Shown piece by piece: positions 55,029-63,840 of a stretch of DNA of 64,000 nucleotides. The notes under the pieces were generated by a model, which ran no database searches, was not told the origin of the DNA, and was given only the letters and a program-made list of their open reading frames with translations. Source of the stretch: a bacterium EF100-94H03 bin56 (GTDB lineage: Bacteria > Pseudomonadota > Alphaproteobacteria > SP197); contig MPMV01000004.1 of NCBI GenBank assembly GCA_002238685.1, positions 1 to 64,000 of the forward strand. The letters are read 5' to 3'. Both the position numbers and the translations under genes were made by a program. The stretch's first letter is position 1, and each line of letters starts with the position of its first letter.

Positions 55029-55706
55029 ATGGAGCGCTACCTCGATTTTCTTGTGGAGTACGGTCCTCGTTTCGTTGATGGAACCATCGTCACTGTCCAG
55101 CAGACCGTGCTCGCCGCCCTGCTGGCGGTGGCCATCGCCCTCGTGATGGGGCTGATGAAGCTCTCGAAGCTGTTCCTCGTCCGCTCCGTTGCCACCACCT
55201 ATATCGAGATATTCCGGGGCACATCCCTCCTCATCCAGCTGTTCTGGATCTTCTTCGTGCTGCCCCTGTTTGGCATCACCCTGGAGAAATTCACCGCTGG
55301 TTTCATCGCCGTGGGCATGAATCTCGGCGCCTACGGAGCCGAAGTCGTCCGCGGCGCCATCATTTCGGTTCCACGAGGGCAGTACGAAGTCGCCATCGCG
55401 CTCAATCTCTCCCCCTACAAGCGCATGACGAGAATCATCCTGCCGCAGGCGCTGATCGCCATGCTGCCGCCCTGGGGCAACCTCTTCATCGAGCTTCTCA
55501 AGGGAACGGCGCTGGTGGCGCTCATCTCCGTCACCGACCTCATGTTCGAGGCGCGCCAGATCAACGGCACGACCTTCCTGTCCGCCGAAGCCTTCGGCAC
55601 GGCCCTCATCATCTACTACCTCCTGGCGCGGCTGCTGATATCGCCGTCGATGCTGGCCCTCGAGAGAGTCATGGCGCGCAAGATGGGCCGGACTCCCGGA
55701 GGATAG
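55029..55706 (+). CDS. ehuC: EhuC-like ABC permease
   Basis: A 225-residue HisM-type permease with the EAA-loop region GAIISVPRGQYEVAIALNLS and about five membrane helices (AALLAVAIALVMGLMKL and more). The motif FRGTSLLIQLFWIFFVLPLF is typical of the family. First of two heteromeric permeases. Confidence 0.88.
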   Translation: MERYLDFLVEYGPRFVDGTIVTVQQTVLAALLAVAIALVMGLMKLSKLFLVRSVATTYIEIFRGTSLLIQLFWIFFVLPLFGITLEKFTAGFIAVGMNLGAYGAEVVRGAIISVPRGQYEVAIALNLSPYKRMTRIILPQALIAMLPPWGNLFIELLKGTALVALISVTDLMFEARQINGTTFLSAEAFGTALIIYYLLARLLISPSMLALERVMARKMGRTPGG

Positions 55707-55709
55707 GCC

Positions 55710-56378
55710 ATGTTCGACTGGAAATGGGACTTCACCTTCGAGATCCTGCCGCGTCTCCTGCTGGCCACCACCAACACCCTGCTCGCCGCCGGGATCGGCT
55801 ATACCATCGCCCTTGTGGTCGGCCTGGCCTTTGCACTGGGACAGCGCACGTCCATCACCCTTCTCACGGTTGCCGTACGCGAGTGCGTCGAGTTCATCCG
55901 CTCCACGCCGCTGGTCCTGCAGATCTTCTTCGTCTTCTACGTCGGACCGCAGGTGGGCGTGACGCTCGCTCCCTGGACCGCCGGCATGATCGCCATCGGC
56001 CTGCACTACGCCTCGTACCTATCGGAAGTCTACAGGGCGGGTCTCGACAGCGTTCCGAAGGGACAATGGGAAGCCTGCAAGGCTCTCAATCTGTCGATGG
56101 GCAGGAGCTACTTCAGGATCATCATTCCCCAGGCGCTGCCGCCTGCAATCCCGGGCATGGGGAACTATCTTGTCGGTATCTTCAAGGATACGCCCATGCT
56201 TTCGGTGATCGGAGTCGCCGAGCTCCTTCACACCGCCAATGCCGTCGGTTCCGAAACCTACCGCTTTCTCGAACCCTATACCCTGGTCGGCATCCTCTTC
56301 CTTGCCATTTCCCTACCGGCGGCCTTCGGTCTAAGAAGGTTCGAGACATGGGCGCGACGCGCCCTTGGCGTCGATTGA
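55710..56378 (+). CDS. ehuD: EhuD-like ABC permease
   Basis: A 222-residue partner: FIRSTPLVLQIFFVFYVGPQ, and the EAA-loop YRAGLDSVPKGQWEACKALN. Four-base gap after ehuC. Same fold as ehuC but clearly distinct, as in amino-acid importers with two membrane subunits. Confidence 0.88.
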   Translation: MFDWKWDFTFEILPRLLLATTNTLLAAGIGYTIALVVGLAFALGQRTSITLLTVAVRECVEFIRSTPLVLQIFFVFYVGPQVGVTLAPWTAGMIAIGLHYASYLSEVYRAGLDSVPKGQWEACKALNLSMGRSYFRIIIPQALPPAIPGMGNYLVGIFKDTPMLSVIGVAELLHTANAVGSETYRFLEPYTLVGILFLAISLPAAFGLRRFETWARRALGVD

Positions 56379-56402
56379 CGGGGCCCCGGGACAAACGAAG
56401 CC

Positions 56403-57215
56403 ATGGACAACGACACCCACCCCATTCGACTCAGGGAAACCGATCCACCCGCGGTGCGATTCTCCCAGGTGTCCAAGCATTACGGCGACCTCACCGTGCT
56501 CGATTCACTCGATCTCGACATCGCAGCCAACGAGATCGTCTCGATCATCGGACCGTCTGGCTCGGGAAAAACCACGGTCCTGCGTGTCCTGATGACTCTC
56601 GAACCCATCGACGACGGCGTCATCTATCTCTATGGCCAGCCGCTCACCCACATGGAAAGGGGCGGAATCCTTGTCCAATCCAGCGACGCCCATCTCAGGA
56701 AGATGCGATCGGACATCGGCATGGTGTTCCAGCACTTCAACCTCTTTCCTCACATGACCGTGATAGAGAACTGCATGGAAGCCCCCGTACAGGCGCTGGG
56801 TCTCAGCAAGGATGAGGCGCGGGAACGCTCCATGGATCTCCTGACCATGGTGGGCATTGCCGACAAGGCGGGCCAGCATCCGTCGCGCCTCTCCGGCGGC
56901 CAGCAGCAACGCGTCGCCATCGCCCGGGCGCTCGCCATGCGACCGAAGGTCATGCTCTTCGATGAAGTCACCTCGGCACTCGACCCGGAGGTGATCGGCG
57001 AGGTTCTGAACGTCATTCGCCAGCTCGCCGGAGAACATGACCTGACCATGATCATCGTGACGCACCAGATGGGATTTGCCCGCGAGATATCGGATCGCGT
57101 CTGCTTCTTCTACGAAGGCAGGATTGCCGAACAGGGACCGCCGGACCAGTTGATCGGCAACCCGCAGAACGAGCGCACGAGGATGTTCCTCAGCGCCGTG
57201 CTCGACGCGGATTGA
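56403..57215 (+). CDS. ehuA: EhuA-like ABC ATPase
   Basis: A 270-residue ATPase: Walker A GPSGSGKTT, signature RLSGGQQQRVAIARAL, Walker B VMLFDEVTSALDPE, H-loop IIVTHQMGFA. Completes the importer; two oxygenase genes follow at once. Confidence 0.92.
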   Translation: MDNDTHPIRLRETDPPAVRFSQVSKHYGDLTVLDSLDLDIAANEIVSIIGPSGSGKTTVLRVLMTLEPIDDGVIYLYGQPLTHMERGGILVQSSDAHLRKMRSDIGMVFQHFNLFPHMTVIENCMEAPVQALGLSKDEARERSMDLLTMVGIADKAGQHPSRLSGGQQQRVAIARALAMRPKVMLFDEVTSALDPEVIGEVLNVIRQLAGEHDLTMIIVTHQMGFAREISDRVCFFYEGRIAEQGPPDQLIGNPQNERTRMFLSAVLDAD

Positions 57216-57222
57216 GGAGCCC

Positions 57223-58056
57223 ATGCCCGCCTCGCCACTGACGACCAGGGAGCAGCGTGACTCTCTTGAGAAGGACGGCGTCGTCTGCCTTCGCGGGGCC
57301 TTCGACCCTCGCTGGCTGGCTGTAGCGAGCGACGCCATCGACCAGGGCCTGGCGAACCCCGGCCCGATGTTCGTCGACTATTCGGCGGATACGAATCCCG
57401 GCACGTACTGCACGGACTTCTGGATCTGGCAGCAGGTGCCGGCGATGCGCGATTTCATCTTCGAATCGCCGGCCGCCCGGATCGCCGGCGAACTCATGGA
57501 CGTCCCTTCCGTCATGCTCGTGACCGACAACTGGCTCGTGCGCAAGGCCGGCGCCGTCAACCGTGCACCCTGGCATCACGATGCGCCGTATTTTGATCTC
57601 GACGGCACGTGGTGCGTGCTGTGGATGGCGCTGGAGCCGGTTGCCCGGGGTGAGGGCGTTACGGTTCTCAAGGGCTCCCATACCTGGAACAGGCACTTCA
57701 TGCCGGAGAGTTTCGCGGGTACCGGACCGAAAGCCGATCCCCACGGCATCTACGAGAGGACCCCCGACTTCTCACGTCTGAGTGAATACGGCGACCGGGT
57801 TGACTACACGCTCCAACCGGGAGACTGCCTCGTCTTCGATTCGCACACGGTCCATGGCGCACCGGACGCCACTCCGCCGCAGCGCACCATCAGGCGGCTC
57901 ACCATGCGCTTCGCCGACGGCGATGCCGTCTACCGACGGCGGGGGCCATGGACCCGCGACATGACGGATTTCCTGGAAGCGGAGCATGGACTCATCGAGG
58001 GTGGTCCCTACCGTTGCGACCTCCTGCCGATCCTCTGGGAACGGTGCCATGGCTGA
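57223..58056 (+). CDS. Phytanoyl-CoA dioxygenase (PhyH) family protein 1
   Basis: A 277-residue Fe(II)/2-oxoglutarate oxygenase. Iron ligands H118 and D120 in RAPWHHDAPYF, distal His in FDSHTVHGAPDA, then the Arg-rich 2-oxoglutarate region. GAGGAG precedes ATG 57223. Seven bp after ehuA, so part of the same operon. It lacks the long ectoine-hydroxylase motif F-x-WHSDFETWH, so it is not a standard EctD. Predicted to hydroxylate the imported compound or an intermediate. Confidence 0.85.
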   Translation: MPASPLTTREQRDSLEKDGVVCLRGAFDPRWLAVASDAIDQGLANPGPMFVDYSADTNPGTYCTDFWIWQQVPAMRDFIFESPAARIAGELMDVPSVMLVTDNWLVRKAGAVNRAPWHHDAPYFDLDGTWCVLWMALEPVARGEGVTVLKGSHTWNRHFMPESFAGTGPKADPHGIYERTPDFSRLSEYGDRVDYTLQPGDCLVFDSHTVHGAPDATPPQRTIRRLTMRFADGDAVYRRRGPWTRDMTDFLEAEHGLIEGGPYRCDLLPILWERCHG

Positions 58057-58852
58057 CGACGCTGCCCACCGCTACAGGCGGGACGGCTTCGCCTTTCCCT
58101 TCGATGCGGTCTCCAGGGTGAGGGCCCGCGAGGCGGCTACGCGCATCGAGAGGCTCACGGAGGAACCGCCGGCGGGTCTGCAGCATCCCTGGCGCATCAA
58201 GATGCACCTGCTCTGCGACTGGATCTTCGACCTCGCGACAGATGACGCCGTGCTCGACCGCGTCGAATCGGTCATCGGACCGGACATCCTTCTTCAGGCG
58301 GTTGATCTCTTCTGCAAGCCGCCCGGGGGACGACAGCACATCAACTGGCATCAGGACGCCAACTACTGGAATCTTGAGCCCTTCGAGATCTGCACGGCGT
58401 GGATCGCCCTCACCGACGCCCGTCCGGAGAATGGATGCATGCGGTTCATGGCGGGCACCCACGCACGCGACAAGCTCCGCCACCGGGAGACTCTTTCGGA
58501 AAGGAGCGCCCTCACCCGAGGTCAGGAAATCGCCCTCGACATGGATGAATCGCGCGCCGTCCCGGTCATCCTCGACGCTGGAGAGATGTCGCTCCACCAC
58601 TGTCTTCTGGCCCATGCGTCCGGCATCAACCGCACCGGATCGCCACGCATCGCCCTCGCGGTCCGCTTCCTGCCCGCTCATGTGCGCCAGACCGCCGGAC
58701 CGGGACTTTCCGCCATCCCGGTGCGCGGCAATGACACCGGACGGCATTTCATCCGCGACACGCCGCCTGACGGCAGTTTCACGGCGCGCGCGATCGCTGC
58801 GCATGCGAGGGCCATGACTCCCCACGCGGCGTCGGGATACGCCACAGCCTAG
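58049..58852 (+). CDS. Phytanoyl-CoA dioxygenase (PhyH) family protein 2
   Basis: A 267-residue paralogous-fold oxygenase. Ligands H101 and D103 in HINWHQDANYW; distal His in LHHCLLAHASG. Starts at ATG 58049, inside the end of gene 1 (8-base overlap), so the pair is translationally coupled and may act as a complex or in series. Its sequence differs strongly from gene 1, so they are not a recent duplication. Confidence 0.85.
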   Translation: MADDAAHRYRRDGFAFPFDAVSRVRAREAATRIERLTEEPPAGLQHPWRIKMHLLCDWIFDLATDDAVLDRVESVIGPDILLQAVDLFCKPPGGRQHINWHQDANYWNLEPFEICTAWIALTDARPENGCMRFMAGTHARDKLRHRETLSERSALTRGQEIALDMDESRAVPVILDAGEMSLHHCLLAHASGINRTGSPRIALAVRFLPAHVRQTAGPGLSAIPVRGNDTGRHFIRDTPPDGSFTARAIAAHARAMTPHAASGYATA

Positions 58853-58861
58853 AGGAGCCCG

Positions 58862-60067
58862 ATGACAACGGCCGCCTTCGATGAATCAGAGTACGCACAG
58901 CGCCGTGCCAGGGTTCGTCAACGCATGGACGAGACCGGGTTCGATCTTCTGATCTGCCAGGATCCGGCCAACATGCACTGGCTGACCGGCTTTGACGGAT
59001 GGTCGTTCTATACGCCGCAGGCTGTGCTGTTCCATCGCGACGACCAGTTTCCGGTGTGGTTCGGCCGCGCCCAGGACGCCCTTTCCGCCGCCATGACGAC
59101 GGATCTTCCCGACGACAACATCGTGGCATTCTCCGAACCCCTGGTTCACCACCCGGATCGCCATCCCTTCGACGAGTTGTGCGAACTGATCAGGCAGCGC
59201 GGCTGGAGTTCCGCGAGCATTGGCGTCGAACTGGACGCCCACTACTACACGGCAAGGGCCCATCGGCACCTCGTCGACGGACTGGGCGGCGCCCGGATTG
59301 CCGACAACCGCGAACTGGTGAACTGGGCGCGGCTGGTCAAATCGCCCGCGGAACTGTCGTACATGCGCGAGGCCGGCAGACTCGCGACAAGGGTCATGGA
59401 AAGGGCTCTGGAGCGCCTTCGCCCGGGGTCACCGCAAAAGGACATCATCGCGGAGGTCTATCACACGCAGATCAGCGGCCTCGACGACAGGCACGGTGAC
59501 TACACCAGCATTTGCCCGCTGATTCAGGTCGGGAATGGTACTGCGACGCCACACCTCACCTGGACGTCCGACGCCCTGCCTGATGAGGGGCTTGTGGTCA
59601 TGGAACTGGCCGCGGCCCGTCGCCATTACCACGCGCCAATCACCCGGACGGCGCATATCGGCACGCCGCCGCGTGACGTCGCCATGCTCGCGGAGACGAT
59701 CCTGGAGGGGCGCGCCGCGGAGCCGGTGGGGGAGGGCGGCGCCGCGGCGCTGCAGGCGGCCCGTCCCGGCGTGACGTGCGCCGAAGTGGAAGCCGTGTGG
59801 CAGGGCGTGCTCAACCGTCACGGCTACCGCAAGGAGAGCCGCGTGGGCTATTCCATCGGTCTCGGCTTTCCGCCCGACTGGGGAGAACGGACCGCCAGCC
59901 TGCGCCCCGGCGAAAACACCGTCCTCGAGGCCGGCATGTGTTTCCACTTCCAGTCAGGCATGTGGCTGGAGCGCTATGGTGCCGCAATCTCCGAATCCTT
60001 CGTCGTCACCGCCGACGGAGGCGAGCGACTTTGCAACGTAGAACGCGCACTCCACGTCATCACCTGA
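58862..60067 (+). CDS. M24 creatinase-fold hydrolase, ectoine hydrolase (DoeA/EutD)-like
   Basis: 401 residues, pita-bread fold. Metal-binding residues of true aminopeptidases are replaced: the first ligand block reads VMELAAARRHYHAPITRT instead of D...D, while Glu248 is kept, the position reported to attack the ectoine ring in EutD. GYSIGLGFPPDWGERTASLR and ERLCNVERALHV near the C-terminus match DoeA. So it probably opens ectoine or a cyclic amidine to an N-acyl diamino acid. GAGGAG precedes ATG 58862. Confidence 0.82.
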   Translation: MTTAAFDESEYAQRRARVRQRMDETGFDLLICQDPANMHWLTGFDGWSFYTPQAVLFHRDDQFPVWFGRAQDALSAAMTTDLPDDNIVAFSEPLVHHPDRHPFDELCELIRQRGWSSASIGVELDAHYYTARAHRHLVDGLGGARIADNRELVNWARLVKSPAELSYMREAGRLATRVMERALERLRPGSPQKDIIAEVYHTQISGLDDRHGDYTSICPLIQVGNGTATPHLTWTSDALPDEGLVVMELAAARRHYHAPITRTAHIGTPPRDVAMLAETILEGRAAEPVGEGGAAALQAARPGVTCAEVEAVWQGVLNRHGYRKESRVGYSIGLGFPPDWGERTASLRPGENTVLEAGMCFHFQSGMWLERYGAAISESFVVTADGGERLCNVERALHVIT

Positions 60068-60093
60068 CAGGCAGCGATCCACGGGAGGCCGCC

Positions 60094-61254
60094 ATGACCG
60101 CTCACCAGCCCTTTCCGCGCCAGGAACTCGATCGGCGCCTTGACAAGCTCCGCGACGCGATTGCGGACCGCGATCTGGACGGCCTTCTCGTCGCCAGTCC
60201 GGAGAACATCTACTACCTCACCGGTCTCGATCACTGGGGATTCTTCGCGACGCACATCCTCGTCGTGCCGCGCGACGGCGAACTCCGCCTCGTGGCCCGG
60301 GCGATGGAGCAGATTACGGTCACGAACCAGGTCGCCAATGCCGTGTTCCATGGCCACGCCGATGGCGAAGAGCCGGCGGACCATGTGCTCGAGGCGATGA
60401 CCCTGCTCGGAATTCGCGATGGCCGGGTCGCGCTCGAGGAGCGATCCCTGTTTCTCACGCCGTACACGGCAAGCCGCATCAAGGCGGGGGCGCCGGCGGC
60501 TGCATGGAGCGATGGCTCGGGCCTCGTCGATACCCTGCGGATGGTGAAGTCACCGCTCGAAGTCACCTATACGCGCCGCGCCGCGGAGGCGGCGGACGCC
60601 GGGACGCTGGCGGCAATCGATGCCATCCGCCATGGCGCAAGCGATCATGAGGTCGCGGGCGAATGCCAGCGCGCCCTGTGCCTGGCGGGCAGCGAGTATC
60701 CCGGTTTCGGGCCGTTCATCAGGCCGACCTCGAGACTTGGCGAGGAGCACACGACGTGGCGAGGCGAGACGTTCCGCAACGGCGAAGCCGTGTTCCTGGA
60801 GATCGGTGCGGCCTGCCGCAAGTACCAGGCGCCCATGGGCCGTCTGGTCTACGTCGGAAGCGCCCCTGCCGGCGTCGAACGCTCCGTCGGGATGGCCATC
60901 GACGCCATGGAGGCGATCGCTGCAGCGATCGTCCCGGGCGCGCGGGCCCGGGACGCCTATGCGGCGTGGAGGGATGTCGCAAGGAGCCACGGGCTCAAGG
61001 GCTACGAGCGGCATCACTGCGGCTACCTGACGGGGATCGGTTTTCCACCGAGCTGGACCGGAGGCTCCATGGTCACGAGTCTCGCACCCGATTCGGACCT
61101 GGAAATGAAGCAGGGAATGTCGTTTCACCTTCATTCCTGGTTCACCGACACGGACTGTGTCGACTACTTCATCTCCAACGCCGCCATCCTCACGGAAATG
61201 GGGTGCGAGATCCTCACCACGCGCTCACCCCAGACTCTCATCGTGCGCGCGTGA
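60094..61254 (+). CDS. M24 creatinase-fold hydrolase, second DoeA-like paralogue
   Basis: 386 residues. Opening NIYYLTGLDHWGFFATHILV, ligand block replaced as in its partner (FLEIGAACRKYQAPMGRLVY, with Glu236 kept), and HHCGYLTGIGFPPSWTG near the active-site His. It lacks the ERLCNV C-terminus of gene 1. GGGAGG precedes ATG 60094. Two different non-metal M24 enzymes side by side suggest two ring-opening or amide-splitting steps, or a heterodimer. It is the last gene of the operon. Confidence 0.8.
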   Translation: MTAHQPFPRQELDRRLDKLRDAIADRDLDGLLVASPENIYYLTGLDHWGFFATHILVVPRDGELRLVARAMEQITVTNQVANAVFHGHADGEEPADHVLEAMTLLGIRDGRVALEERSLFLTPYTASRIKAGAPAAAWSDGSGLVDTLRMVKSPLEVTYTRRAAEAADAGTLAAIDAIRHGASDHEVAGECQRALCLAGSEYPGFGPFIRPTSRLGEEHTTWRGETFRNGEAVFLEIGAACRKYQAPMGRLVYVGSAPAGVERSVGMAIDAMEAIAAAIVPGARARDAYAAWRDVARSHGLKGYERHHCGYLTGIGFPPSWTGGSMVTSLAPDSDLEMKQGMSFHLHSWFTDTDCVDYFISNAAILTEMGCEILTTRSPQTLIVRA

Positions 61255-61400
61255 ACACGACGTGATGTGTGCTCCGGATTCACAGGCCAACACAACTTCC
61301 GGTGCATGGTCTTGACGGGGAGGGTCGCCTTGTCCCGGCACCCGGTCGTCCACCCGCCGAACCACCGCCCGTCAATCATGTGAGGTCAGGCGCCCCGGAA

Positions 61401-62402
61401 CGTCTCACACCGTCCGGTGCTTGACATCACCTTTTCGGCGCCGAAGTCGGTGTCGCTGGCGGCCCTGTTGCCGACCGAGCGCCATGCCGGTGGCGACCGC
61501 GGTGTGGTGCATGCCCATGACGAGGCGGTGCGCGACGCTGGACTGGATCGAGGGGAACCTCCTGGAGACCCGTGGCTGGGACCCTGCGACACAAAAGCGT
61601 CCGCGAATCAAGGCGCCCACATGGTCGCGGCGACCTTCCGCCATGTCGCGGGCCGCAATCTCGATCTCCAGCTCCAAACCCACGCCGTGATTGCCAAAAT
61701 GACGCGCAACCCACAGGGGCGCTGGCGCAGTATCGAGGCCACTCTCCTGCACCGCCACGCTCAGACAGTTCGGCGCATACAACCGCAACGAACTGTCGTG
61801 CAGGTTGATGGAACGGGGCTATGACGTCGAGCCCGCCATGGCGGGACGGATACAGAGTCTCGAGACCGCGGGCTACCACAAGAAGCTGAGGGGCGCGTTC
61901 TCGACGCGCAGGAGAGAGATCCTGACCTACATGGCCGAGAGGGGCTGGGACCACAGCCAGGCCTCGGCGCAGATGGCGACGCTGGCGACGCGCCGCCGCA
62001 AGGACGAACCGCTGCGGGCGATGCTGGAGACGGTCTGGGCGGAGCGAGCAGGGGACCTCGGCCTCGCAGCGGTTCGTCCTCTCCGGGCCTTGCCGACCGG
62101 TGCGGGCGGCTGAGGACCTGTCAGCCCTGGAGTTCGTTGCCCGCGCGACGGAACGCCTCGAAGAGCGGCAATCGGTGTTTGCGGCGCACGACCTCGAAAC
62201 CCTGGCGCTGGCGCATTCGCCGGGACGCCATACGCTTAGCGCGATCAGGCAGGCTGTGAAGCATCTGGTGAGCGATGGACACCTTGTCCCGGCCACGTTG
62301 CGGCGCGCCGACCGGACCCTGAAGGCGGAGCCCTCGGTGATCACTATGATGAAAGCCGGCCTCGGTCATGCCCCCGAAGCGCTGTTCGTGGGTTGCCCAT
62401 AA
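61401..62402 (+). pseudogene. MobF-family relaxase (TrwC/TraA-type), frameshifted remnant
   Basis: About 1 kb of a conjugative relaxase spread over all three plus frames. Segments: LDITFSAPKSVSLAALLP (61420 on), then TLDWIEGNLLETRGWDPATQ in another frame, HVAGRNLDLQLQTHAVIAKM with the His-motif region, NRNELSCRLMERGYDVEPA, AERGWDHSQASAQMATLATR, and ALEFVARATERLEERQSVFA (62130 on). At least four frameshifts; the N-terminal catalytic Tyr region and the helicase part are missing. Conclusive evidence of a former conjugative element. Confidence 0.8.
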
Positions 62403-62471
62403 GGCCAGGAATCGTCGTTGGGAGAAGAGCCACATCGAGGGGGGCCGGTCCATGCATGATGTCCAGGCCGG
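62367..62471. repeat. 105-bp element end, copy Y
   Basis: Partner of 49527-49631. It begins at the end of the relaxase remnant and ends next to the adenine deaminase stop, so it marks the right boundary of the lost element. Confidence 0.85.
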
Positions 62472-62472
62472 A

Positions 62473-63492
62473 TTACCCTTCCATCGCGGCAATCCGGTCG
62501 ATGCTGTCCAGATGCGTCTTCCTGGCCGGCGCGTCGAGGAATGAGCCTTCGATGGAATTCCGGGCCAGCGTCACCAGGTCCGCCGCCTCCAGTCCGAGCG
62601 CCTCGGCCACCGCCACGCAATTGTCCAGCAGATAGCCGCCGAAATAGGCCGGGTCGTCCGAGTTGACCGTCACCTTGAGACCCGCGTCGAGCATGCGTTT
62701 CAGCGGGTGTTGCTTCAGGTTCGCGACCCCGCCCAGCCGCAAGTTGGAGAGCGGGCACACTGTGAGGGTCATGCCCCGTTGGGCAAGACGGCGGACCAGC
62801 GCCGGGTCCTCCAGCGCGCGGTTGCCGTGGTCGATCCGATCCACCCGCAATCGGTCCACTGCGTCGGCGACGTAGGATGCCGGGCCCTCCTCGCCGGCAT
62901 GGGCGACGAGCCTGAGACCGGCCTCCCGCGCCGCGGCGAAGAGGCGCTCGAACCTGGCGGGCGGATTGTCCTTCTCCGTGGAGTCGAGGCCGAGGCCGGC
63001 GATCCGCTCGTCGGCGATATAGGGCTCGGCCTCGCGATAAGTGGCAAAGCCCTCGTCTTCGGTGAGATGGCGCAGGACGCACATGATGAGTAGCGAGGTG
63101 ATGCCGAACCGCTCGTGTCCCTCGGCGAGCCCAGCCAGGATGCCGTCCGCCACGGTCGTGAATGGGATGCCGCGCGCTGTGTGGCCTTGGGGATCGAAGA
63201 ACACTTCCACGTGAACCGCCCCGTCGGCGGCCACGCGCTCCAGATAGGCCAGGGTGAGCTCGTGGAAATCCTCTTCGGCGCGAAGAACGTCCATGCCCCG
63301 ATAGTAGATGTCCAGGAAGTCCTGCAGCCGGGTGAAACGGTAAGCGGCCCGAATCTCCTCGACCGAGCGGAACGGAATCTCGACCTTGTTCCTCGCGGCC
63401 AACCGAATCATCAGTTCCGGCTCAAGCGTTCCCTCCAGATGTAGGTGCAGCTCGGCCTTGGGTAGCGCCCGGAAATACGAACTCAAGTCCAT
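62473..63492 (-). CDS. Adenine deaminase (adenosine deaminase-fold, type 2)
   Basis: A 339-residue amidohydrolase. Zinc and catalytic residues intact: HLH at 16-18, HAGE at 198-201, DHG at 221-223, and VTVNSDDPAYFGG. The motif HVEVFFDPQGHTARGIPF is typical of Aah1/PA0148-type adenine deaminases, not true adenosine deaminases. GGAG precedes ATG 63492. It converts adenine to hypoxanthine. Together with the BMP importer it suggests purine scavenging. Confidence 0.88.
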   Translation of the reverse strand: MDLSSYFRALPKAELHLHLEGTLEPELMIRLAARNKVEIPFRSVEEIRAAYRFTRLQDFLDIYYRGMDVLRAEEDFHELTLAYLERVAADGAVHVEVFFDPQGHTARGIPFTTVADGILAGLAEGHERFGITSLLIMCVLRHLTEDEGFATYREAEPYIADERIAGLGLDSTEKDNPPARFERLFAAAREAGLRLVAHAGEEGPASYVADAVDRLRVDRIDHGNRALEDPALVRRLAQRGMTLTVCPLSNLRLGGVANLKQHPLKRMLDAGLKVTVNSDDPAYFGGYLLDNCVAVAEALGLEAADLVTLARNSIEGSFLDAPARKTHLDSIDRIAAMEG

Positions 63493-63546
63493 TCCGGTCT
63501 CCGTTGCACCCCTTGCTCACATAAACCAGCGGCCCGAACAAATCGA

Positions 63547-63840
63547 GTGGAAACCGGCGGAGTCCCAACAGAAAGCGTGCTCGCTCGCACTGGCTGGGAT
63601 GTCCGGAAAACGTGCGTTTGTCAGACCTTGCCAAGGCGGGTCGAACCCGGCCGGCCCGCGGCACTCGATGATCGCACGATCGCCGTGACCGGTGCCCTGC
63701 TTCGCAATCCATCCATCCCGATTCGTGAGGTAGCGTGCCGTGTCGGCGTTTCACGTACAACGCTCTACAGCCATTTTCCCTGCGTTCGGCACAGCGTCCT
63801 GATGGACGACGACCAGCACCGCATTGAACCTGTGGCCTGA
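63547..63840 (+). pseudogene. Resolvase/invertase C-terminal (HTH) remnant
   Basis: The frame includes EPGRPAALDDRTIAVTGALL followed by REVACRVGVSRTTLYSHFP, the DNA-binding end of serine recombinases (GGRP...LD, then GVSRxTLYR). The catalytic serine domain is absent, and the linker region upstream reads as frameshifted sequence. A decayed transposon resolvase or invertase. Confidence 0.7.

Noticed and set aside
57223-58056. Ectoine hydroxylase EctD
   Set aside because: The iron-binding histidine and aspartate are present, but the long conserved EctD motif around WHSDFETWH is not; general PhyH assignment kept.
62473-63492. Adenosine deaminase
   Set aside because: The FFDPQGHTARG region and closeness to PA0148-type proteins favour adenine as substrate.
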